DNA of 64,000 bases from Clostridiales bacterium (GTDB taxonomy: Bacteria; Bacillota; Clostridia; Oscillospirales; Oscillospiraceae), in the NCBI GenBank assembly GCA_004556755.1, contig SFFW01000001.1, positions 90,817 through 154,816 on the forward strand, given 5' to 3'. Position 1 is the stretch's first letter, and each line of letters opens with the position of its first letter. Of this stretch, positions 34,207-44,079 are shown piece by piece. Below the pieces are notes generated by a model, which worked only from the letters and a program-made list of their open reading frames with translations, was not told where the DNA came from and did not search any database. The position numbers were made by a program, and so were the translations under genes.

Positions 34207-35394
34207 TTATTTATTTCTCAATCCGTCCATAAGGGTTGCAAGATTCAGGTTGAATTCGATGCTGTTTGCGGCATATTCCGCATCAAGAGAATATATCACG
34301 GAGCCGTCCCCGTCAAGGAGCTCGGTCACGGTGCTTAGAAGCTTTGCCGCCGTCTCATCGTCTCCGGCTTTGCTTTCGCCGAAGGTCGCAAGGCAGCCGG
34401 AGCCTTCCGCAAAGCGGGTGTTTATGTCCTTGGACGTAAACCACTCCGCAAAAAGGCAGGACGCAAGCTGCCGATTATCATCGTCTTTCAGGATGCACAA
34501 AAGCGTGAGCCTTTCGACGCATTCCCGACTTCCGTCCTTCATATACGGTACGGGAAGGAACTCTATATCGTCCGCACTCCCCTGCACGCACTCGGTCACT
34601 GAAGCCGACGACAGCACGGCGCAGGGTATTTCCCCGTCGGCAACGCTTTTTGCGGGAGTTTTTCCCGGCAGGTCAAAGCCTCGCTCCAGCGCCGAGGTCG
34701 CAAGCAGATTATTATATATGTAGATGCAGTTTTTGTCGTCGCTGTCGTGGGGGTTCACTCCGTCAAACTCACCGCCGAGACGCATGATCTGAAGTCGGAA
34801 GAAGTCGGAATAATCCTCAACCGTGTAAAAGCTTGAGTCGTTTCGCTGATAGTATTCGTCGGAAACGGCACACAGGCGCTCATAGGTCTTGAGCGAATCG
34901 GTGTCGCCGTAAAGCTTCGTGTTGAGCATCAGCACATCGGTCTCGCTCAGAACAGGCAGAGCAACAAGCTCTCCCTTCACCTCGGCGCCCTCGATATACG
35001 CATCGGGGCAGTCCGAAAGCTTCCACTTGTCAAAGTAGTCGCCGAGCTTATAAAGCTTGTCCCCGTCATTTAAAAGCGACGCCGTATCGGAGCCGCAAAG
35101 GATCACGTTCGGCAGATTGGTCCCGGACGATATCGCCGCCTGCAAAGCCGCTTCGTCCGAAAACGAGCGCAGCACAACACTGACGCCGGAGTCCTTTCCT
35201 TCGCCTTTATTATATTCCTCCGCAAGCTCGCTTAAGCGTTGCATCGCCGTACCGTCATCAACGTACCAGACCGTTATCTGCTCCTCCTTATCGAGCCTCA
35301 CGGGAGCAAGGTGCTCAAAATACAGGTAGACGGCGCTTCCGACTATAAGCACCGCAAGGAGTATGAGGATCAGCTTTAACCTTTGCTTGATCAT
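34207..35394 (-). CDS. membrane-anchored family 1 solute-binding-like protein
   Basis: 395 aa. One N-terminal signal-anchor helix (about 8-26); no lipobox cysteine is seen, so it is held by the uncleaved helix or cleaved. The rest shows the sugar-type binding-protein fold: EEQITVWYVDDGTAMQRLSELAEEYNK, LPNVILCGSDTASLLNDGDKL, ALPVLSETDVLMLNTKLYG, and a C-terminal WFTSKDINTRFAEGSGCLAT, which corresponds to the usual terminal helical part. No ABC permease or ATPase is adjacent, so the substrate is unknown and it may act as a sensor. First gene before hypB. Confidence 0.75.
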   Translation of the reverse strand: MIKQRLKLILILLAVLIVGSAVYLYFEHLAPVRLDKEEQITVWYVDDGTAMQRLSELAEEYNKGEGKDSGVSVVLRSFSDEAALQAAISSGTNLPNVILCGSDTASLLNDGDKLYKLGDYFDKWKLSDCPDAYIEGAEVKGELVALPVLSETDVLMLNTKLYGDTDSLKTYERLCAVSDEYYQRNDSSFYTVEDYSDFFRLQIMRLGGEFDGVNPHDSDDKNCIYIYNNLLATSALERGFDLPGKTPAKSVADGEIPCAVLSSASVTECVQGSADDIEFLPVPYMKDGSRECVERLTLLCILKDDDNRQLASCLFAEWFTSKDINTRFAEGSGCLATFGESKAGDDETAAKLLSTVTELLDGDGSVIYSLDAEYAANSIEFNLNLATLMDGLRNK

Positions 35395-35426
35395 TTCAAT
35401 AACCCTTTACATTTAAATATATTAAT

Positions 35427-35455
35427 ATATTACCACAGTTTTCTGTCGTTTTCAA
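35427..35455 (-). promoter_or_regulatory. promoter of the solute-binding protein - hypB unit
   Basis: TTGAAA (35450-35455), 17-bp spacer, TAATAT (35427-35432) on the minus strand. Confidence 0.7.
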
Positions 35456-35491
35456 CCGCATTATGTCGATGGATATTAACACTCTTTTCAT

Positions 35492-35520
35492 TTGACCTCA
35501 CAGTGCTTTTATGTTATCTT
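35492..35520 (+). promoter_or_regulatory. promoter of the giant surface protein gene
   Basis: TTGACC (35492-35497), 17-bp spacer, TATCTT (35515-35520). The 5' leader is about 45 nt, ending in a GGAGGA ribosome site. Confidence 0.65.
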
Positions 35521-35570
35521 TATTTTGAATGTGTATATTCCAATCATAGGATTTGATCGGAGGATGAGCT

Positions 35571-38500
35571 ATGTTTATACGATCAAAAAGATTTATAAGC
35601 AGTCTCCTGTGTCTTGCGCTGGTGTTCAGCCTGCTCGGCACCTTTGGACTCGGCTCTGTGCAGGCGGAGGCCGGCATTGAGGGCTACACCCCCGCAATGA
35701 CCGTGTCGGAGCTGAAAGCGTCGGGAGCGGACGCCGCTGCCGGAAGCGCTTACAGCATTTCGAGTATGGACGAGTTATACGATCTTGCCGAGTATATAAA
35801 CTCCGGCAAGCCGAGCGAGGGCGTGACCTTCTACATCACCGGAGACATTAAGCTTCGCAACTGCTCCGGCGATAACAAGAACGACCGCCTTTGGGTCCCC
35901 ATCGGCACCGAAAGCGCCCCCTTCTCCGGCATCTTCGACGGCTGCGGCTATGCCGTTTTGAATTTTGACGCCGTCAGCGCCGGGGATAACTTCGGTCTCT
36001 TCGGCTGCGTTTCGGGTGAAGCTGCGGTCATCAAGAACCTCGGCATTGAGGGCGAAGTGACCGGAGGCGACAACATAGGCGCCATCGTCTCCGTTCTGAC
36101 CGGAGGCAAGGTCTTAAACTCCTGGTCCGCAGTCGATATAAACGGCGGCGACGTTGTGGGCGGCATTGTCGGCAGCGTCGTCGGCGGCAGCGTACTTAAC
36201 TGCTGCAACTACGGCTACATAAAGGGCGGAAGCTTTGTCGGCGCTATCGCAGGCAGCGCTTCAAAGGGCGCAGTCGTCGAATATTCCTACTATGTATATT
36301 ACAGCGCCGAAAAAGCAATCGGCACAAAGGCGTCCGGCTGCTCCGAATCCGTCTACCGCTTTGCAAGCAGCAGCGACGAGGTCCTCACCGAGAAGGTGCT
36401 GACAGTCGGCAAGGAAAGGACCGACGACCTTATTGCTCTCCTCAATTCGTGGATAGAGCAGCAGCACGCCGCCGACAACGAATACCGTGGCTGGCTGTAC
36501 GACACCTCGGCAAGCGCCACGAAGCGCACCGACGGGCGCTATCCCTCGCACCGCTACCCCAACTACGTCGATCCCGTGCCGAGCATCTACACCGCTACGG
36601 CAACGATGACGGCGCTTTATGAGTCCGGTGTGGACGGCATTCAGGGTTCGTTCTACAGCATATCAAGCACCGATGAGCTTGTATACTTCCGTGACTACGT
36701 CAACGCAGGCTTTGCGACCGAGGGCATGACCTTCTTCCTCACCTGCGACCTCAATATGGGTCTCATATCCGGCGAAACGCAGACGCTCAGCTGGGTCCCC
36801 GTCGGCAACAGCGACAAAACGCCGTTCCGAGGCGTATTTGACGCTCAGGGCTATGTTCTCACCGACCTGTTCAGCGTCGAAAAGTCCTCGTATCAGGGCT
36901 TCTTCGGCTTCGTTGACGGTGCGACGGCACAGGTAAAAAATCTCGGCATCGTCGGTATGCTCACCTGCCGTGACAAGACAGGCGGCATCGTCGGCTGTCT
37001 CGTAAACGGCTCCGTTGTAAACTGCTGGTATGACGGTCAGATAAACGGCGACGACAGGCTCGGCGGTATCGTCGGCGTTGCCGAGGGTGGCACCGTTTCA
37101 AACTGCGTAAACTTCGCTCCCGTCACCGGCGATAAGAACGTCGGCGGCATCGTCGGCTCCTGCAACAGCAGTGTAAACGTCAAGTACTGCTATTACAGTG
37201 ACGACAGCACGGCTGCCTGCGGTGACGGCGGCGGCACTCTCACCGCAGTCGTCTCCTTTACTCACAACGGCTCGGACTACACCCTCTCCCGCTCCGTGAG
37301 CGTCGGCGCAGCGTCCGGCGTTAAGCTGCTCAACGTCCTCAATCACTGGGTCACCTATCTTGCTTCCGATCAGAGTATGCGCTTCTGGAAGATAGACAGC
37401 AGTGCTCTCGGTATCGCAAGAATTCAGGGCGACCATCCCACTCACCTCTACCCCGGCGACAGCTCCGGCGTCAAGAGCGTCAACGAGCCTTACACCGAGG
37501 TCGACAACCGTGACAACCCATATAATGTAGTATACCTTGAGACCTCAACGATGACTGAGCTGTACGACAGCGGCATCGACGGTATTGCGGGCGGACATTA
37601 CAGCATCTCCACCGGCATCGAGCTTGCCCTTCTGTCTAAGTACGTCAAGGAAGGGCGTGCCACCAATGATATGACCTTCTACCTCAAGAAGGACGTTGAT
37701 ATAAGCGTACAGAGCCTGTCCGACCTCGAGGACGGTTGGGTCCCCATCGGCTACGACTACTCTACCATGGACCCCGACACCTACACCCGCAGCTTCAGAG
37801 GCACCTTTGACGGCTGCGGCTACACGGTGAGCGGTCTGTACATATACGACGAAAGAGGCGACAACGTCGGTCTGTTCGGCAGAGTCAGAGGCGGCACCAT
37901 CAAAAACCTCGGCGTTATGGGCGGCATCGTCGGCGAATATAACTGCGGCGGTATCGTCGGCGACCTCGACGACGGTGCGGTCATCAACTGCTGGGCGGCG
38001 GTCAGCATACAGTCCGAGTCCGAAACGGGCGGTATCGCAGGACGCATTGACAACTCCACGATTGAAAACTGCGCAAGCTACGGCGCATACCTCGCCTACG
38101 GCGGCGAGACGAGCAATGCAGGCGGCATCTTCGGCGACGCTCTCGGCAAATCCGTTGTAAAGAACTGCTACTACACTGACGGCACCTCGGAGGCTGCCTA
38201 CAACTCCGCAAGCAAAAATACGACGATCACCGACCTGCTCTCCTTCACCTACGGCTTTGAAAACGACGATTACTACTGCACTCTTGAGCGTGCGGTCACG
38301 ATCGACGAGGTGACCACGACGAGCGCACTCGACGCTCTCAACGCATGGGTCTACTCGCAGGGCAACGGTCAGTACTGCACATGGTACAACTCCAACGTCA
38401 TCATAAGCGTCGAAAACGGCGTTTCGGGTCACTTTCCCGTGCTGAAGAACCCCAAGGAGATTGGTGGCTCCGACCCCGGCGACTACTCCGGCGATTACAC

Positions 38501-41090
38501 TGCGACCGCAACGGTCAGCCAGCTCTACAATTCGAGGACCGACGGTATCGAGGGTGCCTGCTACAGCATCAACAGTCTTGACGACCTCGAAGCCTTCAGA
38601 AAGTACGTCAACGCAGGCTATAAGACCAAGAACATCATATTCTTCCTGACCCGTGATATCGATATGAGCGTCACATACTCGGTCGATTCCTCGAAGTCGT
38701 GGATACCCATAGGCAACGTAAACGATCCGTTTAATGGTATATTCGACGGTCAGGGCTACACTCTCAAGTACATCTACATCAACACCAACGACGACGATCA
38801 GGGTCTGTTCGGACACGTCAACGGCGGCGCTCTTATAAAGAACCTCGGCATAAGCGGCATAATCCGTTCCGGCACCAACGCAGGCTCCATCGTCGGCGAC
38901 TTCAATTTCTCCACCATCGCCAACTGCTGGTCGTCCTGCGAGGTAGCATCGACCGGCAACAACGCAGGCGGTATCGTCGGCGGTGCTAACATGGGTACCA
39001 TCGTCAACTGTACGAGCTACGGCGCAGTCGCCAGCACCGGCGGAGCCTACGGAGGTATTGCGGGCTTTGCGGTCGGCACTACCATAAAATACTGCTACTA
39101 CCTCTACGGTACCTGCCAGCAGGCATACGGTACCGGCTCTACCCCCATCGCCACAGGCGTCCAGTTCTTTAACGGTACGAGCGCAGCCTGCATCCTCCAC
39201 GAGAAGGTGAATGTCGAAGGCACCGAGACAAGAAACGCTCTCGGCGCTCTGAAGCTTTACGTCGACGCTCACCCCGAAACCAACTACTGCTACTGGACCG
39301 TCGGCAACACCGAAGAATACCTGCTAATGGGCGTTGAGTTCTTCCCTGTCCTCATTTCCGCTTCCGGCACCATGGGCGACAAGGATTACAATACGGTGCA
39401 GGCATACTACAACGGCGAAGAGTATAACTCCCTCGTCAAGGCAGTCAACGCCGCAAACGACTCCCCCGACGGCGGCGACGTCACGCTTGCGACAAACGTC
39501 GTTTTGAGCGCAAGGGAGGACATCACGCTTGACGATAACGTCCGCATCCTCACCGAAAACTACACGCTAAACATTAAATCCACGGTCTCCGTCTACTCAA
39601 TGCAGCAGCTTGTCGGCTACTTCACCGTCAACAAGGACGGCGGCAGCATAAAGCTTTGGGACGCATCGAAAAACGATTACATTCTCTTTATGCACGCCAA
39701 GGTCAAGGCCGATCTTTCCTGCAACAGCCTCTTCTTCGGCACGCAGAGCCTGACCTTCGTGTCCTCGCCCATCGAGGGCAGCAACCCGTCCGCATACGAC
39801 CTCAGTCTGCACGACGGTGAATTCATCGTCAACTCCACGCTTGACAGCGGCAACCCGCACGGCATACCCGCAGGCAGCAAGCTCACTGTGGAGTCCCGTG
39901 CAACGCTCAATGTCTCAGCAAACGCAAGGATCCGCACGACAGGCGGTGCCGTGGTCATGGATAACGGCACGATCAAGATCGGCAACGTCACCCTCGACCG
40001 CAACGGCGGCGTCAAGATGAAGGGCGTATTTGAGGACGACGGCGGTCTTGTGACGCTCCCGTTCATCTACAAGGACGGCTACACGCTCAGAGGCTGGTCG
40101 CCGGATAACGGTGCAACGGTCTACCCCGCAGGCGGTAAGGTCGACGCTCAGACAGCGGTCACCCTTACGGCGCTTTGGAAGATGGGCGACAGCGCAGACC
40201 CCTACCCCGGCGACGATTATTACGACGACGGCGGCGACCCCATATACAACATCCCCATCACCGTCATTCAGTCAAAAGGCGGCACTATTTCTCCGGACAG
40301 CATCAAGGCGGCTAAGGGCGAGAACCTCAGCTTCTCGGTCGTTGCCGACACCGGGTACTATGTCAAGAATGTGCTTGTCGACGGCGAAAAGGTCGAGCTT
40401 GACGAAAACGGCAACTACAACTTCGTCAGCATCAGCCGTCCGCACACCATAATCGCCCTCTTTGCACCCACTACAAACTCCGCATATTACAACTGGTCAA
40501 ACCCCTTTGCCGACGTAAAGAGCGGCGATTGGTGCTACGACAACGTGCGCTATGTCGTGTCGGCAGGTCTGTTTAACGGAACCACGGCCACCACCTTTGA
40601 GCCGGGCAAGTCCATGTCCCGTGACATGGTAGTCGTCGTGCTCTGGAGGCTTGCCGGTTCTCCCGTCGTTCCCGACGAGGGGCAGCTCTTCCCTGATGTG
40701 CCTAAAGGCAACTACGCATACGACGCCGTAAGGTGGGCGAACAAGTTCGGCATAGTCATGGGCTTTAGCGACGGCACCTTCGGCTACGGGAAACCCGTTA
40801 CCCGTGAGCAGCTCGTCACCTTCCTGTTCCGCTTCGCAAAGAATTATGCGGGCGACAACGTTGGACTGTACGACAACACGAACATTCTCGGCTACACCGA
40901 CGTTCTGGAGATTTCCAAGGGAATGACACAGCCCTTCCAGTGGGCAATAGGCGCAGGCATCGTGAACGGCACGACTGCGACCACGCTGAGTCCCAAGGAT
41001 ATAACGAACAGAGGTCAGGTTGCGGCGATCCTCTCCCGTTACTGCAACAAATTCATCAACACCGTTCCCGTGTTTGATTCGGGAAAATAA
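35571..41090 (+). CDS. GLUG-repeat surface protein with three SLH domains
   Basis: 1839 aa with a cleavable signal peptide (RFISSLLCLALVFSLLGTFGLGSVQA). Four similar modules of about 300 residues start near residues 43, 340, 653 and 976. Each opens with a YSISS-DEL strand, then a TF-L--DI- / WVPIG motif, GLUG-type loops (GGIVGSVVGGSVLNC) and a YY- terminal strand. Near 1270 a beta-rich part follows, then a Listeria/Bacteroides-type InlB-like repeat (about 1493-1540, YTLRGWSPDNGATVYPAGG) and a second segment with GGTISPDSIKAAKGENLSF. Three SLH domains (about 1644, 1706, 1773) anchor it to cell wall polysaccharide. This is probably an adhesin. It is flanked by its own promoter and terminator. 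Confidence 0.9.
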   Translation: MFIRSKRFISSLLCLALVFSLLGTFGLGSVQAEAGIEGYTPAMTVSELKASGADAAAGSAYSISSMDELYDLAEYINSGKPSEGVTFYITGDIKLRNCSGDNKNDRLWVPIGTESAPFSGIFDGCGYAVLNFDAVSAGDNFGLFGCVSGEAAVIKNLGIEGEVTGGDNIGAIVSVLTGGKVLNSWSAVDINGGDVVGGIVGSVVGGSVLNCCNYGYIKGGSFVGAIAGSASKGAVVEYSYYVYYSAEKAIGTKASGCSESVYRFASSSDEVLTEKVLTVGKERTDDLIALLNSWIEQQHAADNEYRGWLYDTSASATKRTDGRYPSHRYPNYVDPVPSIYTATATMTALYESGVDGIQGSFYSISSTDELVYFRDYVNAGFATEGMTFFLTCDLNMGLISGETQTLSWVPVGNSDKTPFRGVFDAQGYVLTDLFSVEKSSYQGFFGFVDGATAQVKNLGIVGMLTCRDKTGGIVGCLVNGSVVNCWYDGQINGDDRLGGIVGVAEGGTVSNCVNFAPVTGDKNVGGIVGSCNSSVNVKYCYYSDDSTAACGDGGGTLTAVVSFTHNGSDYTLSRSVSVGAASGVKLLNVLNHWVTYLASDQSMRFWKIDSSALGIARIQGDHPTHLYPGDSSGVKSVNEPYTEVDNRDNPYNVVYLETSTMTELYDSGIDGIAGGHYSISTGIELALLSKYVKEGRATNDMTFYLKKDVDISVQSLSDLEDGWVPIGYDYSTMDPDTYTRSFRGTFDGCGYTVSGLYIYDERGDNVGLFGRVRGGTIKNLGVMGGIVGEYNCGGIVGDLDDGAVINCWAAVSIQSESETGGIAGRIDNSTIENCASYGAYLAYGGETSNAGGIFGDALGKSVVKNCYYTDGTSEAAYNSASKNTTITDLLSFTYGFENDDYYCTLERAVTIDEVTTTSALDALNAWVYSQGNGQYCTWYNSNVIISVENGVSGHFPVLKNPKEIGGSDPGDYSGDYTATATVSQLYNSRTDGIEGACYSINSLDDLEAFRKYVNAGYKTKNIIFFLTRDIDMSVTYSVDSSKSWIPIGNVNDPFNGIFDGQGYTLKYIYINTNDDDQGLFGHVNGGALIKNLGISGIIRSGTNAGSIVGDFNFSTIANCWSSCEVASTGNNAGGIVGGANMGTIVNCTSYGAVASTGGAYGGIAGFAVGTTIKYCYYLYGTCQQAYGTGSTPIATGVQFFNGTSAACILHEKVNVEGTETRNALGALKLYVDAHPETNYCYWTVGNTEEYLLMGVEFFPVLISASGTMGDKDYNTVQAYYNGEEYNSLVKAVNAANDSPDGGDVTLATNVVLSAREDITLDDNVRILTENYTLNIKSTVSVYSMQQLVGYFTVNKDGGSIKLWDASKNDYILFMHAKVKADLSCNSLFFGTQSLTFVSSPIEGSNPSAYDLSLHDGEFIVNSTLDSGNPHGIPAGSKLTVESRATLNVSANARIRTTGGAVVMDNGTIKIGNVTLDRNGGVKMKGVFEDDGGLVTLPFIYKDGYTLRGWSPDNGATVYPAGGKVDAQTAVTLTALWKMGDSADPYPGDDYYDDGGDPIYNIPITVIQSKGGTISPDSIKAAKGENLSFSVVADTGYYVKNVLVDGEKVELDENGNYNFVSISRPHTIIALFAPTTNSAYYNWSNPFADVKSGDWCYDNVRYVVSAGLFNGTTATTFEPGKSMSRDMVVVVLWRLAGSPVVPDEGQLFPDVPKGNYAYDAVRWANKFGIVMGFSDGTFGYGKPVTREQLVTFLFRFAKNYAGDNVGLYDNTNILGYTDVLEISKGMTQPFQWAIGAGIVNGTTATTLSPKDITNRGQVAAILSRYCNKFINTVPVFDSGK

Positions 41091-41103
41091 ATCAGTAAAA
41101 GTA

Positions 41104-41128
41104 CAAAAGACGGCATTGCCGTCTTTTG
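41104..41128 (+). terminator. terminator of the surface protein gene
   Basis: Stem CAAAAGACGGC-ATT-GCCGTCTTTTG; the T-run is part of the stem arm. Confidence 0.8.
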
Positions 41129-41135
41129 TGCATTC

Positions 41136-41164
41136 TTGACATTATATTACTGATATGTTAATCT
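41136..41164 (+). promoter_or_regulatory. promoter of the zinc-ribbon membrane protein gene
   Basis: Consensus TTGACA (41136-41141), 17-bp spacer, TAATCT (41159-41164). Confidence 0.75.
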
Positions 41165-41198
41165 GAATGTAACTAATTTTATAAATTGGAGGGGAAAA

Positions 41199-42914
41199 AT
41201 GAAATATTGTCCGAAATGCGGTTCCGAGATGGACGACGATCTTGAACTCTGTCCGAAATGCAGCGCCGAGTCGGAGCAGCAAGTTCCCGAAGAACCTGCA
41301 CAGGAAGCGGCCGCCGCAGTCGATGCAGCGGAAGTGAGTGCACCCGAACAGACCGAGAAACCGCCCGTGAGTGCACCCGAACAGACCGAGAAACCGCCCG
41401 TGAGCGCACCCGAAGCTGCCGAATGTGAGTATTCGGAAACGACCGTAGAACCGACCAAAAAGAACACGAAGAAGATCATTTTGATCGCAGTTGCGGCACT
41501 TCTCGTTATAGGAGCTGTCGTTGCCTGTATCCTGATCTTCGGCAAAACCGACCCCGAAACCGCCGTTAAGGATGCCTATGCAAAGACCTGCGACGAGCTT
41601 GACGACGTGTTTGCAAAAGCACCAGATCTCAGCGATGCGATGAGTATCGCCTCCGATATCATGGAAAAAGACAAGATGACCATCGGATTTGGCATTGACG
41701 CCGACATACCGTCATACATGACAGCGGGTTCTTCTAACTCACAAACCAATGTATTTCTGTCCGTTGATATGGACTTTGATTTAAAAAACAACATCGCCAA
41801 CGCCGAAGTATACTCGTCGATTGATATCGGAGTCACTTCCGAGTTTGAATTCCTTGCGTCCATAAACGAGGACAGCATGATCGTTCAGATGCCGGAGTAC
41901 ATAGACGGCAGCTATGGCGTAGCCTTTACTGACGATTTTGCAGACCGCCTCCTTAGTTCCTACTTATATAATGACATCCTCAGCGAAACTCTGCCTCCGT
42001 TTGCCGTTCGGATGTACGCTTCCACCCTCTCCGAGCTTGGCGCCGAGACTGCGGCTCCCGTCGAAGATGCGACCGCTCCCATTGCCGCCGCTTATGACGA
42101 CCTCAAGAAAACCTTCGAGTACGAAGAATCCGACGTTGAGATCCCCAAGTGCAGCGGTCTCGATATGTACAGGATAAGATACGACAAGGAAGCCTACGAA
42201 ACATTTGTGGACCTTATTGCCGACCTGTGTGAAGCAGGCGCCTACTCAAGCGGCATTATTGATTTCTCATTCACAGAAATGCCTGACGAAATGCTTGACA
42301 CCATACGCAACTCCAAGGTGAAGATTTATGTCGGCATTGACGAGAACGACCGCCTCGCCGCTTTTTCCCTCTGTCTTGACGACAGCTATCTTACCCTTCG
42401 TCTGAACGGCAAGGAGAACGTATGGAACAGCTTTACGCTGTATATTAACAAGCATGCTGCATTGAACGGAGGCATCAAATCCACCAAGAACGGATTTGAG
42501 CTTAGAATCACCGCTGAAAACGAATCTGCCATAATTCTTGCCTGCAACGACAAGAGCGGCAAGCTGACGCTCAAGCTTATTGAGGACGGCGGCATGAACG
42601 AGGTAAAGCTTGCACTCAATTACGAGCTAATTAGGAACAGGACCGGCGTTGAATTTGAGCTTGATCTGAGCGACCTTCTCGGCTCCGACATGAGCCTTTT
42701 CCTGAGTCTTAAGCCCCTGAAGGGTGAAGTCACCATGCTCGACACGGAGTTTGTCGACGTACTCGACTTCACCGAGGAGGAATATCAAAACTTCATGCTG
42801 TCGCTTATAGACGGAATGTACGGCGGCATGATCTCCGAATCCATGGGGGATGACTTCACTTACGAAAACATTTTCGGTTCCTCGGACATCGAATATTACG
42901 ACGACGCAGCCTAA
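41199..42914 (+). CDS. zinc-ribbon membrane protein with large ectodomain
   Basis: 571 aa; GGAGGGG precedes the ATG. The first residues YCPKCGSEMDDDLELCPKC form a double-CxxC zinc ribbon in the cytoplasm. Residues about 30-75 are Glu/Ala/Pro-rich and include 11-residue repeats VSAPEQTEKPP. A basic anchor (KKNTKKI) and one membrane helix (about 88-107, ILIAVAALLVIGAVVACILIF) follow. The remaining 460 residues are extracytoplasmic, rich in acidic residues and beta strands, with no motif I recognise. Such zinc-ribbon-TM-ectodomain proteins are common in Clostridia without known function. Transcribed alone, with a promoter at 41136 and a terminator at 42925. Confidence 0.78.
   Translation: MKYCPKCGSEMDDDLELCPKCSAESEQQVPEEPAQEAAAAVDAAEVSAPEQTEKPPVSAPEQTEKPPVSAPEAAECEYSETTVEPTKKNTKKIILIAVAALLVIGAVVACILIFGKTDPETAVKDAYAKTCDELDDVFAKAPDLSDAMSIASDIMEKDKMTIGFGIDADIPSYMTAGSSNSQTNVFLSVDMDFDLKNNIANAEVYSSIDIGVTSEFEFLASINEDSMIVQMPEYIDGSYGVAFTDDFADRLLSSYLYNDILSETLPPFAVRMYASTLSELGAETAAPVEDATAPIAAAYDDLKKTFEYEESDVEIPKCSGLDMYRIRYDKEAYETFVDLIADLCEAGAYSSGIIDFSFTEMPDEMLDTIRNSKVKIYVGIDENDRLAAFSLCLDDSYLTLRLNGKENVWNSFTLYINKHAALNGGIKSTKNGFELRITAENESAIILACNDKSGKLTLKLIEDGGMNEVKLALNYELIRNRTGVEFELDLSDLLGSDMSLFLSLKPLKGEVTMLDTEFVDVLDFTEEEYQNFMLSLIDGMYGGMISESMGDDFTYENIFGSSDIEYYDDAA
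41334..41414 (+). repeat. 33-bp in-frame tandem repeat
   Basis: Two identical 33-bp units (41334-41366 and 41367-41399) and a partial third (41400-41414) encode VSAPEQTEKPP in the linker of the zinc-ribbon protein. The identity of the units at nucleotide level shows recent duplication, and copy number may vary by slippage. Confidence 0.9.
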
Positions 42915-42924
42915 ATATTAAGTA

Positions 42925-42956
42925 AAAAAGCTTGCTCAACAGAGCAAGCTTTTTTA
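42925..42956. terminator. bidirectional terminator between zinc-ribbon protein and RsgI-like gene
   Basis: 14-bp stem AAAAAAGCTTGCTC with complement and AACA loop; serves both convergent genes. Confidence 0.9.
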
Positions 42957-42972
42957 TTGTCTTAGTCTTAAA

Positions 42973-44079
42973 TTACGCTGCGTCGATCAGATTCTTGAGG
43001 TAGTCTGAAAGCTCGCCCAATCTGTCCGGCGTGAACCAGTCGCTGATGCTGCTTTCGCCGATATTGATTATCGCACCGTGGGAGCCTTCAAGACTCTCGG
43101 CAAGCACCGCCCAAAGCCTGTCGCCGTCGGTGGTGTTGCCCTCGATTATGTCGAAAACGTAGCCAATGTGCCGGGCAACGTCCGGCATATCGTAGTATTC
43201 GCAGAGCTTGTCGTAGAAATCGGAGACGGCGCTCGTAAAGCTGAGCAGATCGTCGCTGCTGAGATTACCGAGTCCAAGCTCGGGAATGTACTCCTGCGGT
43301 ACAACGCCTGCGGCGCTGCCGACTCTGAAGATCAGTTCGGGAAGCTCGGTGTACTCGAACATCTGATTTATCGTCTGAATGTTGTTTGCGGCAAGCTCCG
43401 AGAAGTCAAAATCTTCGTATTTGCCGCAGATCTTCTCAAGCAGCAAGGCTCTGCCGGCACTCATGGAGTACTCGCTTGCAAGCTTTGATATTTCGCCGTC
43501 GTACTGCATGACCTGGCTTAATATCGAGAAGCTGTAATCCATGCTATCGTTATACGCACAAACCGTGTCGACAAGCGACTGACGCATAGTCTCCGCCTTT
43601 TCGGGGTCTGCGTCAAGCACCGTTATGAGCATGGAGTTTTTAAGCTCCGTGATGTAGCCGTGATTTTGCAGAACGGCGACCGTGTCCTTCACGGCGGTGT
43701 CGTAATCCTCACCGCAGACGTTAAGCTCCGGCTCCAGCGCCTCGGCATCCTCGTTTTCCGCCCGTACCTCAACGACAATTCCTCGGTCGTTCACCATAAG
43801 GCTCACGCTGGGGTTAACGTCGAGCATAACGACGGTGTTCTGCGCCATGGCAAGCTCACAGCGGTTGGAGCCGAGCGTAAGCTCCGACTCCTTAACGTCG
43901 CCCGCACCGCCGAACATGGCTGCGGTGCCGAAGGCAATGAGCGCAACGCTCGCCGCAAGCGCTCCCCAGTTTATGCCCTTCTTTTTCTTCTTTGCGGGAG
44001 CATACATTTCTTCGTAAAGCTCGTCAACATACTTATTGTCCACCGAGCCTATATTTCTCAGGAGATCTTCACTTTTCAC
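42973..44079 (-). CDS. RsgI-like membrane anti-sigma factor
   Basis: 368 aa. Cytoplasmic N-terminus of about 36 residues with KKKKKG before one membrane helix (about 40-58). Outside, the sequence VVMLDVNPSVSLMVNDRGIVVEVRAENEDAEAL (about 83-115) is characteristic of the RsgI middle domain. The remainder (about 250 residues) is a helical, acidic domain I do not recognise. In RsgI proteins the N-terminus binds and holds its sigma factor, and the ectodomain senses an extracellular signal. It is encoded with the upstream ECF gene (4-nt overlap), supporting a sigma/anti-sigma pair. Confidence 0.8.
   Translation of the reverse strand: MKSEDLLRNIGSVDNKYVDELYEEMYAPAKKKKKGINWGALAASVALIAFGTAAMFGGAGDVKESELTLGSNRCELAMAQNTVVMLDVNPSVSLMVNDRGIVVEVRAENEDAEALEPELNVCGEDYDTAVKDTVAVLQNHGYITELKNSMLITVLDADPEKAETMRQSLVDTVCAYNDSMDYSFSILSQVMQYDGEISKLASEYSMSAGRALLLEKICGKYEDFDFSELAANNIQTINQMFEYTELPELIFRVGSAAGVVPQEYIPELGLGNLSSDDLLSFTSAVSDFYDKLCEYYDMPDVARHIGYVFDIIEGNTTDGDRLWAVLAESLEGSHGAIINIGESSISDWFTPDRLGELSDYLKNLIDAA

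Noticed and set aside
37545..39272. 575-codon open frame antisense to the surface protein
   Set aside because: Composition is typical of shadow frames (Ala/Val/Asp/Arg rich), no ribosome site or motif, and it lies fully inside the repeat region of a real gene.
41334..41414. Tandem repeats as a CRISPR array
   Set aside because: Units are contiguous without spacers and encode protein.
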